Assembly: GCF_020177575.1 (NCBI RefSeq)
Contig: NZ_JAHTBK010000001.1
Location: 1,981,875-2,045,874 of the forward strand
DNA from: Hasllibacter sp. MH4015
Lineage (GTDB): Bacteria > Pseudomonadota > Alphaproteobacteria > Rhodobacterales > Rhodobacteraceae
Length of the DNA stretch: 64,000 nucleotides
Direction: 5' to 3'
The notes below the pieces were generated by a model that was given only the letters and a program-made list of their open reading frames with translations, ran no database searches and had not been told where the DNA came from. Positions 24,267 through 32,322 of this stretch are shown piece by piece (the stretch's first letter is position 1; each line of letters begins with the position of its first letter). Position numbers and translations under genes: made by a program.

Positions 24267-24673
24267 GCCGGACCATGCTGGTGTCACGCTACATCGCGTT
24301 CGCGGTGGTGGCGGTGGCCATCAACCTTGCCGTGCAGCGGGTCGTGCTGTTGGGCGGCGACAATTGGCTGTGGTTCGCGCTGGCGCTTGCGGCGGGCACG
24401 CTGGCGGGGCTGGTCGTGAAATACGTGCTCGACAAACGGTGGATCTTCTACGACCAGACGGCGGGCGCGGCGGCACAGGGGCGGCAATTCGGCCTCTACA
24501 CCGTGATGGGATTGGTCACGACGGCGATCTTCTGGGTGACGGAAACGGCGTTCTGGCTGATCTGGGGCACCGATGCCGCCCGCGAATTAGGCGCGGTGAT
24601 CGGGCTGAGCATCGGGTATATCACCAAGTATCAGCTCGACCGCCGCTTCGTGTTCCGGGACCGCGCGACATGA
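24263..24673 (+). CDS. GtrA-family membrane protein
   Basis: A 136-residue protein with four predicted membrane segments ('YIAFAVVAVAINLAVQRVVLL', 'WFALALAAGTLAGLVVKYVLDKRWIF', 'LYTVMGLVTTAIFWVTETAFWLI', 'GAVIGLSIGYITKYQLDRRFVF'). The two 'K-Y-x-L-D-[KR]-[RK]-[WF]-x-F' repeats after segments 2 and 4 are the GtrA signature. GtrA proteins assist transmembrane use of polyprenyl-linked sugars; the mycobacterial Rv3789 is encoded next to dprE1. It overlaps both neighbours by four bases, so the cassette is translated as a unit. Confidence 0.9.
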   Translation: MSRTMLVSRYIAFAVVAVAINLAVQRVVLLGGDNWLWFALALAAGTLAGLVVKYVLDKRWIFYDQTAGAAAQGRQFGLYTVMGLVTTAIFWVTETAFWLIWGTDAARELGAVIGLSIGYITKYQLDRRFVFRDRAT

Positions 24674-25968
24674 AGATCGGTGGCTGGGGCCGGTTCCCGA
24701 TGGCCGAATGCCGGGTGGTGACAGCAAGATCGGAAGCGGACGTGCGCGCAGCTGTGCTGGAGGCCCCGCTGATCGCGCGCGGCAACGGGCGGGCCTACGG
24801 GGATGCCGCGCTGAACACCGGCCAGACCCTCGACATGACCGGCATGGACCGGATGCTGTCGTTCAAGGACGGCGTTCTGGTGGCGGAGGCCGGTGTGCTT
24901 CTGGGCGACATCATCCAGACCTTCCTGCCCCGCGGCTGGTTTCCCATGGTCACGCCCGGCACCAAATACGTGAGCCTTGGCGGGGCCATCGCGGCGGATG
25001 TCCATGGCAAGAACCACCATGTCGACGGGTCGTTCCGAGCTTGCGTGGATTGGGTCGACCTCATGGGCCCCGACGGCACAGTCTCGCGGGTCACGCCGGA
25101 CGACGATCTCTTCCACTGGACGCTCGGCGGCATGGGTCTGACCGGGGTGATCCTGCGCGCCCAGATCCGCCTGCGGAAGGTGGAGACGATGTGGATCAGG
25201 CAGGAAACGTGGGCGCTGACATCCTTGTCCCAGACGCTTGCAGCCTTCGAGCAGACACAGGACGCGACCTATTCCGTAGCGTGGATTGATTGCTCCGACG
25301 GGCCGCATCACGGCCATTCCCTGCTGCTTCTGGGGGAGCATGCGGGGCCGGAAGACGTGCCACGGTTCGAAAAAGCCTTCGACGTGCGGGCTAAGGGCAA
25401 GCTTCCGATCCCCTTCGGCGCCCCGCCATTCCTGTTCCGGGGCCTGTGGCTGCGCGCGATGAACGGCATCTACTGGCGGCGCGGGGCAAGGAAGGCCGGT
25501 ATCCGCGTCGTGGATTGGGACAGCTATTTCTATCCGCTTGATGCGTTGGCGAACTGGAACCGGCTTTACGGGCGGCGCGGCTTTGTGCAATTCCAATGCG
25601 CCCTGCCCGAGGATCGCGCGGCAGAGGGGCTTGCCGCGTTGATGAAAACCATCGCCGACGCGCAAAGCGGCTCAGTTTTGTCCGTATTGAAACGCTTCGG
25701 GCCGCAATCGGGCCATTTTTCCTTCCCAATGCCCGGCTACACCTTGGCCCTGGATTTCCCCGCGACAGAACGGAACCTGACATTGATGAGCAGATTGGAC
25801 GACATCACCCTGGCCCATGGCGGGCGCTTCTACCTCGCCAAGGACGCCCGTATGCCCGAAGCGGTGGCCAAGGCCGATCCGCGGGCCGAGGCGTTTGCCG
25901 CCATGCGCAGGCAGGCGGGCCTGTCGGAGCAATTCGCCTCCGTCCAATCGGAAAGGCTGGGTCTATGA
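24670..25968 (+). CDS. FAD-dependent oxidase, DprE1-like (polyprenyl-phosphoryl-ribose 2'-epimerase subunit)
   Basis: A 432-residue VAO-type flavoenzyme. The FAD-binding segment 'APLIARGNGRAYGDAALN' sits near residue 40, followed by 'ITPGTKYVSLGGAIAADVHGKNHH'-like sequence typical of DprE1, and 'GSFRACVDWVDLMGPDG'. Later conserved parts include 'VSWIDC'-like 'VAWIDCSDG' and 'VVDWDSYFYPLDALANWNRLYGRRGFVQFQC'. DprE1 oxidises polyprenyl-phosphoryl-ribose to the 2'-keto form, which DprE2 reduces to arabinose. Its ATG overlaps gtrA and its stop overlaps the next gene (ATGA both times). Confidence 0.88.
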   Translation: MKIGGWGRFPMAECRVVTARSEADVRAAVLEAPLIARGNGRAYGDAALNTGQTLDMTGMDRMLSFKDGVLVAEAGVLLGDIIQTFLPRGWFPMVTPGTKYVSLGGAIAADVHGKNHHVDGSFRACVDWVDLMGPDGTVSRVTPDDDLFHWTLGGMGLTGVILRAQIRLRKVETMWIRQETWALTSLSQTLAAFEQTQDATYSVAWIDCSDGPHHGHSLLLLGEHAGPEDVPRFEKAFDVRAKGKLPIPFGAPPFLFRGLWLRAMNGIYWRRGARKAGIRVVDWDSYFYPLDALANWNRLYGRRGFVQFQCALPEDRAAEGLAALMKTIADAQSGSVLSVLKRFGPQSGHFSFPMPGYTLALDFPATERNLTLMSRLDDITLAHGGRFYLAKDARMPEAVAKADPRAEAFAAMRRQAGLSEQFASVQSERLGL

Positions 25969-26696
25969 GCGGCCCGGTCCTGATCCTTGGTGCGGCGTCG
26001 ACTATGGCGCGCGCGGTAGCACGGTCTTTCGCGGAAGCAGGCCATTCGATCCAACTGGCGGCCCGTGACGCGACGAGGCTCGAGGATGACGCCGCCGATC
26101 TGCGCACACGCTTCGGGGTGGAGGTTACCATCCACGAATTCGACGCGCTGGCCACCGACACCCATGGGGATTTCGTGACTGCCATCCCCCTGCCCGAGAT
26201 TGCGATCTGCGCCGTGGGCGCGATGGGCGATCAGGATCAATCCGCCGCCGACCCGCTTGGCGCAGCGCTGGTGATCCGCTCGAATTTCGAAGGCCCGGCC
26301 TCCATCCTTGCGTATCTCGCCAACGCGATGGAAGCGCGCGGATCGGGAACGCTGGTCGGCATCTCCTCCGTCGCGGGCGACCGGGGGCGAGCGTCGAATT
26401 ACGTCTACGGCTCCGCAAAGGCCGGGTTCACGGCGTTCCTGTCGGGCCTGCGCAATCGACTGGCACAAAGGGGCGTGCATGTGGTGACGGTTCTGCCCGG
26501 ATTTGTACGTACGGCGATGACCGACGGCATGGACCTGCCCGGGCCGTTGACCGCGGACGCGGACGAGGTCGGCGCGGCGATTCTCAAAGCCGTCGAGAAA
26601 CAGAAGAACGTCATCTACACCCGCCCGATCTGGCGTGTGGTGATGGCGGTGATCCACAACATCCCCGAGCCGATCTTCAAGAAAACATCGCTATAG
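25965..26696 (+). CDS. SDR reductase, DprE2-like (polyprenyl-phosphoryl-ribose 2'-epimerase subunit)
   Basis: A 243-residue short-chain dehydrogenase. The nucleotide-binding turn reads 'LILGAASTMARAVARSFAEAG', a DprE2-type variant of TGxxxGxG. The catalytic set is 'GISSVAGDRGRASNYVYGSAKAG' with Tyr and Lys four residues apart. The C-terminal helix ('IYTRPIWRVVMAVIHNIPEPIFKKTSL') is amphipathic and may touch the membrane, as in DprE2. It should reduce the keto intermediate made by the preceding enzyme. It is the last gene of the four-gene cassette. Confidence 0.87.
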   Translation: MSGPVLILGAASTMARAVARSFAEAGHSIQLAARDATRLEDDAADLRTRFGVEVTIHEFDALATDTHGDFVTAIPLPEIAICAVGAMGDQDQSAADPLGAALVIRSNFEGPASILAYLANAMEARGSGTLVGISSVAGDRGRASNYVYGSAKAGFTAFLSGLRNRLAQRGVHVVTVLPGFVRTAMTDGMDLPGPLTADADEVGAAILKAVEKQKNVIYTRPIWRVVMAVIHNIPEPIFKKTSL

Positions 26697-26871
26697 GCGG
26701 AATTCGGGCGACGCGGCTGGCGAGAATCCGCGCAAGAGGCAAGGGGTTTTAGACAATCTGGTTCCGTGTTGTTGCCAAATTAACACTTCCAGAATAGGCC
26801 AAGACAAGACCGAGGGGACAGAGGCGCGGCAAGGCACCGCGCGACGACAAAAAAAGGGGCAGTGCCTCACC

Positions 26872-28410
26872 ATGAATGGGACAATTCCCGCGCGGCTTTT
26901 CGCGCGCTCAAAATCCGTGAAGGCCCCGGGCGGGCCTCGTTTCTTCGAACGCCCCGAAGGCGTTCTTGCGATGGTTCTCACATCATCCATGATCACGTCG
27001 GCCTGCACCTATGTGGTGTTGTCCAACGCGATGGACGCGCAGCGCAGCGCGATCGTCGCGGAGCTGGCTGCCGCCGACCCGGCAGAGGCAGAGCCTGCGA
27101 CGGCCCTGCCCGCGCCGGTGCCGTTTGACACGACCGTGTCGGTGATGATCGACCGGGCCCCCGAGACCCGCGAAGCACCGCAGATGCAACCGGTGGACGT
27201 CGCCGCGATGTTCCCGGAGGCGGATGTAACGCCCCGGCCCAATGACACCGATGTCGTGAATGTCGTGGAAGGCCGCCCCGCCGTGGTGCCGCCTTACCGC
27301 CCCGACAATGCGGCCGAGCCTCAGGTGATCGCCGTGGCCCGCTATATGACGCCCGACCGGCTTCTGTCGCTGCCGCGCCCCGTGGCGCGCCCGATCGTCA
27401 CCACGACACCCGCCTGGCCTGACCCGGAAACCGGGCCGCAGACCAGCCCGCTTCTGGCCGCAATCAGCCCGCGTCCCGCCCTTCGCCCCGACGATCTGAC
27501 GGTCCGCGTTGCCGCCGATCCGGAGATTCTGGATATCGAAGTGGCCCGCGCCGAGGCGCCGGAGGCGCTTGGTGGCGTCGGCGAAAGCCCCCGTGGCGGC
27601 CTGTTCGCCGGGGGCGGCAATGGCACATGCTCCGCCCGGCTGGCCCGCGAAATCCCGCGCCGTCCCGGCAATGCGGCAGGTGGCGCTGCCGTCATGGCAA
27701 GCGTCGGAAACGGGTCCGGCTCGGGCCGCGACAACGCGCTGGTGCAACAGGCGTTGAACGGGAACATCCCGGGCTTCCTGCGGGACCTACACCCGGTGAC
27801 ATTCGACGGCAATGTCAACGGCCGCTCGGTCACGGTGACGATCTGTGTGACGCCGGATTACCTCGCCATCGGATCGGATGCAGACCACGTGCGCGTCCCG
27901 CTTGGCCTGCCCGCCGCGATGCGCGTGGCCGCCGAATTCGACATGATGCTGCCGACGACCACGATGGTCGACGCGATCTACCGTCAGGCCGATGTGCGCG
28001 TGGCCCCGTCACCGATGACGCCGGGCGCATCCATGACGACGACCAGCTATTTCGTGCGCCACGATGAGACGGTGGACGCGCAATTCGCCCGCGCGGGCGC
28101 GCGTCCCGGCATGTTGGTGGCGGGTCACAAGAAGGACCTGGTGATCGCCAACCGCCTCGGCCGCAACCCGTCGAGCGTTGCGATCTATGGCTGGCACCGC
28201 ACCAATGGCCGCGCGATCCAGCCCCTGTCGACGGTCCATGGCGGGTCCTACGCCGATTACAGCCACGGCATCCGCCTGGTCAGCCGCACGGCCTTCGTGA
28301 ACGGCGAGGCGGTCGATCTTAGGGATCTCTTGACCGATGAACGGTATGCCGGGTTCCTGAATTCCGACGGCGCGCTGTCGGGGGCGACGATCCGGCTGGC
28401 CTCGCTTTAA
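26872..28410 (+). CDS. conserved-looking membrane-anchored protein of unknown function
   Basis: A 512-residue protein. Residues about 30-52 (EGVLAMVLTSSMITSACTYVVLS) form one hydrophobic segment, probably a signal anchor. Then follow a Pro/Ala-rich linker to about residue 230, a Gly-rich stretch (RGGLFAGGGNGTCSA), and a C-terminal domain of about 220 residues. That domain has 'GFLRDLHPVTFDGNVNGRSVTVTICVTPDYLAIGSD' and 'KKDLVIANR...AIYGWHRTNGRAIQPLSTVHGGSYADYSHGIRLV'. The His/Asp/Ser/Tyr-rich last motif looks catalytic, but I do not recognise the family. A strong terminator follows. It is about 175 bases downstream of the DprE2-like gene, so co-transcription is possible. Confidence 0.78.
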   Translation: MNGTIPARLFARSKSVKAPGGPRFFERPEGVLAMVLTSSMITSACTYVVLSNAMDAQRSAIVAELAAADPAEAEPATALPAPVPFDTTVSVMIDRAPETREAPQMQPVDVAAMFPEADVTPRPNDTDVVNVVEGRPAVVPPYRPDNAAEPQVIAVARYMTPDRLLSLPRPVARPIVTTTPAWPDPETGPQTSPLLAAISPRPALRPDDLTVRVAADPEILDIEVARAEAPEALGGVGESPRGGLFAGGGNGTCSARLAREIPRRPGNAAGGAAVMASVGNGSGSGRDNALVQQALNGNIPGFLRDLHPVTFDGNVNGRSVTVTICVTPDYLAIGSDADHVRVPLGLPAAMRVAAEFDMMLPTTTMVDAIYRQADVRVAPSPMTPGASMTTTSYFVRHDETVDAQFARAGARPGMLVAGHKKDLVIANRLGRNPSSVAIYGWHRTNGRAIQPLSTVHGGSYADYSHGIRLVSRTAFVNGEAVDLRDLLTDERYAGFLNSDGALSGATIRLASL

Positions 28411-28440
28411 CGCCACGCGCCAAGCCCTTCATTCCAAATT

Positions 28441-28468
28441 AAAACGGCGCCTGCAGAGGCGCCGTTTT
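28441..28468. terminator. bidirectional rho-independent terminator
   Basis: AAAACGGCGCCT (28441-28452) pairs perfectly with AGGCGCCGTTTT (28457-28468) around a gcag loop, giving a 12-bp stem with an A-run on one side and a T-run on the other. It lies between the convergent genes ending at 28410 and 28499. It is the best terminator in the window. Confidence 0.92.
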
Positions 28469-28498
28469 GCTTTGTGCGGGTCGATGCGGGAACGGCGT

Positions 28499-29530
28499 CT
28501 AGCGCACATCCCGGAAGCAGCGGAAGCCCAGGTGATAGTTCCGGTGGCTGCCCTCGCTCAACACGCGGGTGCCGTGCCAGAACGGCGCGCGCCAGCGGGC
28601 CCAGTGCTCGTGGGCGCGAATCGTGTCCCAGATGAACCAGGAACCTTTCATTTCCGTCACGCCCAAAGTCGTGGAGCCTGCAGATGCCATCTGGTCCGGG
28701 GCGAGGGGCAGGTTCATATGCTCCGCCGCATTGCCGTCGATGTCGAACACACCAAGCGGCGACTGGCACGACGGGAAGCTGCCGGCGGGATAGGTGTTGG
28801 ACCCGCAGCCCTGGAAGCTGCCTCCGTTGCACGACGCGTTCTTGAACGACCCCGTCGCGCAGACGCCCGATTGCCACGCGCCAATGGAATAGGTGCCGCG
28901 CGTATTGGCGTAGTGATTGTTGTGCCAGTTCCGCATCGTGTTCACGGCGGCCGACGCACCCATGCCGCGGATCATGTCGAAGGGGTAGTCGGGCGGCAGA
29001 AGCTGACCCGCCGCCGCCCCTTCCCATTCATGGGCGTCCCCGATCCGCGCGCCCTCCGCCGCACACAAGGCCGCAGCCTCATTCGCGCGGACCCAGACCA
29101 CGGGATAGACCATCGGGATATTGGGATATTCGAACATGTCCGCGCAGACCGTGGCGTCACGCGGCGTCTGCGTTTCGGGATCATAAAGCGGCACCATGTA
29201 GCGCCCGCCGCAGATCCGTTCGTATTCGCGGTTGCGGTAGCTGGCCTGCACCTGCTCCACGGAACCGCCGATGCGCGCGGCCGCCTCTTCCGGGGTTAGG
29301 GGGTGTTGCGTCGCCGCAGGGTTGCCTTGCCCCATCCAGCCATTGGGCGAATTGGCGAAAATCTGGCGGACGCGGTTGACCTCCGATTGCGAGAGGCCGC
29401 GGATCTCGCGCAATTGCTGGAACAGAAGCTCATTGCGTTCCTGAAGCGACTGGGCCGAGGCGACACCGCCGGTCATTGCCAGAACCGCCGCCGCAAGCGT
29501 GGCCTTCAAGGTCGTTGCAAGTGCCATCAT
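28499..29530 (-). CDS. exported formylglycine-generating-enzyme (FGE/SUMF1)-fold protein
   Basis: A 343-residue exported protein with signal peptide MMALATTLKATLAAAVLAMTGGVASAQ. The mature protein has a helical N-terminal part and an FGE-sulfatase-type C-lectin fold: 'YPVVWVRANEAAALCAAEGARIGDAHEWEGAA', 'GVFDIDGNAAEHMN', 'MKGSWFIWDTIRAHEHWARW' and 'SHRNYHLGFRCFRDVR'. These correspond to the family's 'W..A..FC...G.RLPTEAEWE', 'GNV.EW' and 'R...GFR' elements. The paired active-site Cys of true FGE is not obvious, so a binding or structural role is as likely as catalysis. Its ATG overlaps the stop of the upstream gene (ATGA). Confidence 0.8.
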   Translation of the reverse strand: MMALATTLKATLAAAVLAMTGGVASAQSLQERNELLFQQLREIRGLSQSEVNRVRQIFANSPNGWMGQGNPAATQHPLTPEEAAARIGGSVEQVQASYRNREYERICGGRYMVPLYDPETQTPRDATVCADMFEYPNIPMVYPVVWVRANEAAALCAAEGARIGDAHEWEGAAAGQLLPPDYPFDMIRGMGASAAVNTMRNWHNNHYANTRGTYSIGAWQSGVCATGSFKNASCNGGSFQGCGSNTYPAGSFPSCQSPLGVFDIDGNAAEHMNLPLAPDQMASAGSTTLGVTEMKGSWFIWDTIRAHEHWARWRAPFWHGTRVLSEGSHRNYHLGFRCFRDVR

Positions 29531-31323
29531 TCCCTCCGCAGCAGGTAGAAGAAGTCGCGATTGTCCGGCGCCGAGATAAAGCGCGGGATGCGTCCATTGT
29601 CGGGATCCGCCTCGGCCATGCCGGAGACGAGGTGTTGCACCTCCATCTCGTCATCGCCGTCCTCATCGTGGATATAGAGCGCCATATAAGTGTGCTCCTG
29701 GCTGTTCATGTCCAGAAGCATCGCGTAGTCGCATTGATAGGCTTGGAACGTGCGCGCCATGGCGGACGGCGTGGCGGTAGAGAAGTAGGCGTAGATCAGG
29801 AATTGCCGATCTTCGACCGTGCGCATGCAGGCCCCGCCGCGCAGGGTGCGCAGGGTGGCATTCGCATCACCCGACCAATTGCCGCCCCCCCAGGAGGTCA
29901 CGAGCGGGCCCGGCACACCGTCTTCGATGATCGCCACGCCGTTCTGGCGCGCGAAGGTCAGTTCGGGCAGCAGCGCCTCGTCCTCTTCACGCCATGTGCG
30001 CATGGCCACTTCGCCGTCTTGTGTCAGGTACATGGTCGCCAGGTTGGGCCAGAGGCGCGAGATCAGGACCCCGTTTTGCATAAACCCGTAATGGTGGCCG
30101 TAATTGAACGTGGCGTAATTGCCGAAGCGCCACGCGCCGTGGTCGCGCTTGAACCCGCCGGTGAAGGTCGCGGCGACACGCTCCACGAAGGCGGGGTTGA
30201 GCATGCCGGTCCGCACCACGGGGTCGGGCCGGTCGAAGCCATCCGGGCCCCGCCCCTGCCCGTGGCGATTGGACGGGCGGGACGACCAGCCGAGGCGCGG
30301 ATGTTCCGTGCCAAGCTCATAACCGATGTCGAAGCGCGCCATGTCGAAGGCCACGAGGTAGACATCGGCGCGCCGCTCGATCCCGTCCAGCCCGTTCGCA
30401 CCGGACACCTGGAAAACCTCGTTCGCGATCATGCCCGGCTGCATGACGGAGGCGTAGATGCCGGGGCTGTCCTCCACCTCGTACCACGCACCGGCGGTCA
30501 TCGCGCCCGCATCGGTCCCGACCAACTCGAACCCCATATAGGGGCGCATGTTCGGGGTGCTGTCGAGGCGGGCATTGCCCAGGAGCTCGACGCCATCAAT
30601 CTCCTCAACCTCTTCCTCGCCTTCCGACGAGATCATGAACGCATCCTCGAAGAACGCGCCCTTGATCAGGTTCACGATGGATTCGCCGAAGATCACGTTG
30701 TCGCGCAGGAATTCCGCCACCGCCTCCCGCGTTGTGCGGTTGCCGGAGACGGGGTTGCGGACGAAAAGGCTCCAGTCACAAACCGGCGCGAAGGGGAGGG
30801 AGCTTTCCTGCGCCTCCTCCAATTCTCCGTCATCCCAGGGCGCGCAGGCAAAACTGTCCCCGTCGCCCTCGATCAACAGCGCCGGGCCATCCTCCTCGAT
30901 CAGGGAGATGTTCCAGACATCGGGCGCGCCGTTTTCGAAATGCACGAAGCGCGAGCGCCCGCCCTCGGGCGTGATTTCGAGGATGAACCACGAATTCACG
31001 TGCGGATTGAGGGACGTCAGCGTGTAGGCCGTGCCCTCCTCGTCGGACAGGGTCTGGTCATTTCGGAACGGCTGCATCGCGAAAATGGAGCCGGGCACGT
31101 TGGCGTTGAACTGCGCCAACTGCGCTTCCGCCGTGGCGGCGTCGGGCAATTCGATGCCCTGGGCATGGGCAGGCAGAAGGCTCAGCGCCGAAACGGAAAG
31201 GGCGGCACAGGTGGTGGCAAGCGGAAAGCGGAAGAAGGGGCGCAACAAGGCGGGCAAGCTCCATCGGTCAAAAAAGGGTCCGCGCAAAGGGCAGCATGCG
31301 GAGGTATAAGAAAAAATTCCCAT
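29527..31323 (-). CDS. exported protein of unknown function, possibly phosphodiester-glycosidase-like
   Basis: A 598-residue protein if it starts at 31323. A hydrophobic segment (LATTCAALSVSALSLLPAHAQG) about 50 residues in looks like a signal peptide, so a shorter start such as a TTG nearby is possible. The C-terminal third ('NYATFNYGHHYGFMQNGVLISRLWPNLATMYLTQDGEVAMRTW...ITSWGGGNW'-type text, then 'YFSTATPSAMARTFQAYQCDYAMLLDMN') resembles NAGPA/phosphodiester glycosidase domains, where a late Asp-rich strand ends 'LNLDGG'; here the glycines are missing, so the match is weak. It is translationally coupled to the FGE-fold gene downstream. Confidence 0.65.
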   Translation of the reverse strand: MGIFSYTSACCPLRGPFFDRWSLPALLRPFFRFPLATTCAALSVSALSLLPAHAQGIELPDAATAEAQLAQFNANVPGSIFAMQPFRNDQTLSDEEGTAYTLTSLNPHVNSWFILEITPEGGRSRFVHFENGAPDVWNISLIEEDGPALLIEGDGDSFACAPWDDGELEEAQESSLPFAPVCDWSLFVRNPVSGNRTTREAVAEFLRDNVIFGESIVNLIKGAFFEDAFMISSEGEEEVEEIDGVELLGNARLDSTPNMRPYMGFELVGTDAGAMTAGAWYEVEDSPGIYASVMQPGMIANEVFQVSGANGLDGIERRADVYLVAFDMARFDIGYELGTEHPRLGWSSRPSNRHGQGRGPDGFDRPDPVVRTGMLNPAFVERVAATFTGGFKRDHGAWRFGNYATFNYGHHYGFMQNGVLISRLWPNLATMYLTQDGEVAMRTWREEDEALLPELTFARQNGVAIIEDGVPGPLVTSWGGGNWSGDANATLRTLRGGACMRTVEDRQFLIYAYFSTATPSAMARTFQAYQCDYAMLLDMNSQEHTYMALYIHDEDGDDEMEVQHLVSGMAEADPDNGRIPRFISAPDNRDFFYLLRRE

Positions 31324-31450
31324 CCAACGTTGCAACAAAGCCGGGGGTGACGCAACGCCAACGGCGCAAGATTTGATGAAAAACGGACCGGCGATTTGCC
31401 GGTGGCCGGGTGACGCCCGCAAAAGCGGCAATTGTACACCTGAACGAATT

Positions 31451-31525
31451 TTGACCACACAGGTGAGGAATTAACGAACTGTTAACGCTTGGCCGCGTTA
31501 CCATGACAGTTGGGGGGTGACTGTC
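31451..31525. promoter_or_regulatory. divergent promoter region with three inverted repeats
   Basis: This AT-richer stretch lies in the 260-base gap between divergent genes. It holds TTAAC-gaact-GTTAA (31471-31485), the overlapping GTTAACGC-N6-GCGTTAcC (31481-31502), and GACAGT-N9-ACTGTC (31505-31525). The shared GTTAA half-site makes the first two mutually exclusive. These are candidate regulator sites for the exported-protein operon (start 31323) and the gene at 31584. Confidence 0.5.
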
Positions 31526-31583
31526 GATCCGCATTCTGCATGGATGACAGGCCTGCGAAACGACCAGATTTTGGGGACAAACC

Positions 31584-32072
31584 ATGGGCACAAAAGGGGT
31601 TTTCGAGACCGACGCGAGGGCAAAGGCACCGGTCACGGATGACGGCCGGGGCGCGGAGCGTGCGCGGCGATTGGCCATGAAACAGGCCGAAAAGCGCAAT
31701 AAAGCGGTTACGGGCGGCTCCCTCCTGGACCGAGTCGTGACCGTGTTGGAGGACGGCGATCTGCGCATGGCGCGGACCCTGGTGGCGGAGGCAACCGAGG
31801 CCCCCTCCGCATCCGCCGCCGAGATCGCATCGGCCAAGGCGCGAATCGCATTGCGCGCGGGCGACGAGGTGGCGGCGCGCGCGATCATCGTCGCGGCCAT
31901 CGAAGCCAATCCCGAAGCCACGACGTTACGTACGTTCCTGTCCGAAATGATGCTGGCCCAGGGCCGGGCAAGCGACGTGCGCCCTGTGATGACGCATCTG
32001 GGCCGCCCACCCTCCGAGCGGGAGGCGTCGGAGGCTGACGATCTGCCCCGTCCCGCGGGCTCCGCCACCTGA
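31584..32072 (+). CDS. small TPR-like protein of unknown function
   Basis: A 162-residue protein, charged at the N-terminus (many Lys/Arg/Glu to about residue 45) and then helical and alanine-rich. Paired helices such as 'LLDRVVTVLEDGDLRMARTLVAEAT', 'ASAKARIALRAGDEVAARAIIVAAIEANPEATTLRTFLSEMML' suggest two or three tetratricopeptide-type repeats. No signal peptide or membrane segment. I do not recognise the family. A terminator-like hairpin follows at 32082. Confidence 0.65.
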   Translation: MGTKGVFETDARAKAPVTDDGRGAERARRLAMKQAEKRNKAVTGGSLLDRVVTVLEDGDLRMARTLVAEATEAPSASAAEIASAKARIALRAGDEVAARAIIVAAIEANPEATTLRTFLSEMMLAQGRASDVRPVMTHLGRPPSEREASEADDLPRPAGSAT

Positions 32073-32081
32073 CCGAAGACG

Positions 32082-32101
32082 GGCCGGGCGCCCACCCGGC
32101 C
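32082..32101. terminator. terminator-like hairpin
   Basis: GGCCGGG (32082-32088) pairs with CCCGGCC (32095-32101) ten bases after the stop of the small TPR-like gene, followed by ttccccc. It would separate that gene from xsc, whose start is 220 bases further on. Confidence 0.5.
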
Positions 32102-32322
32102 TTCCCCCGCCGCACAAACACGTTCCGCCAGGCCGTGCGGTATCGCCGCCTTTCGCGCCGCCCCCTCTTCGCCTAGACACGCGAAACCGGCAGCCTCGCG
32201 GGCAAAAAGACGCCGTTGGCCCTATCCAACGAGAACTTTGGCCCTACCGAAAACGAGACTGTTAGGCTCATTACGACGCAATCGCGGACCCACGGGGGAG
32301 TCCGCTCTTTCGGAGATTCGCC

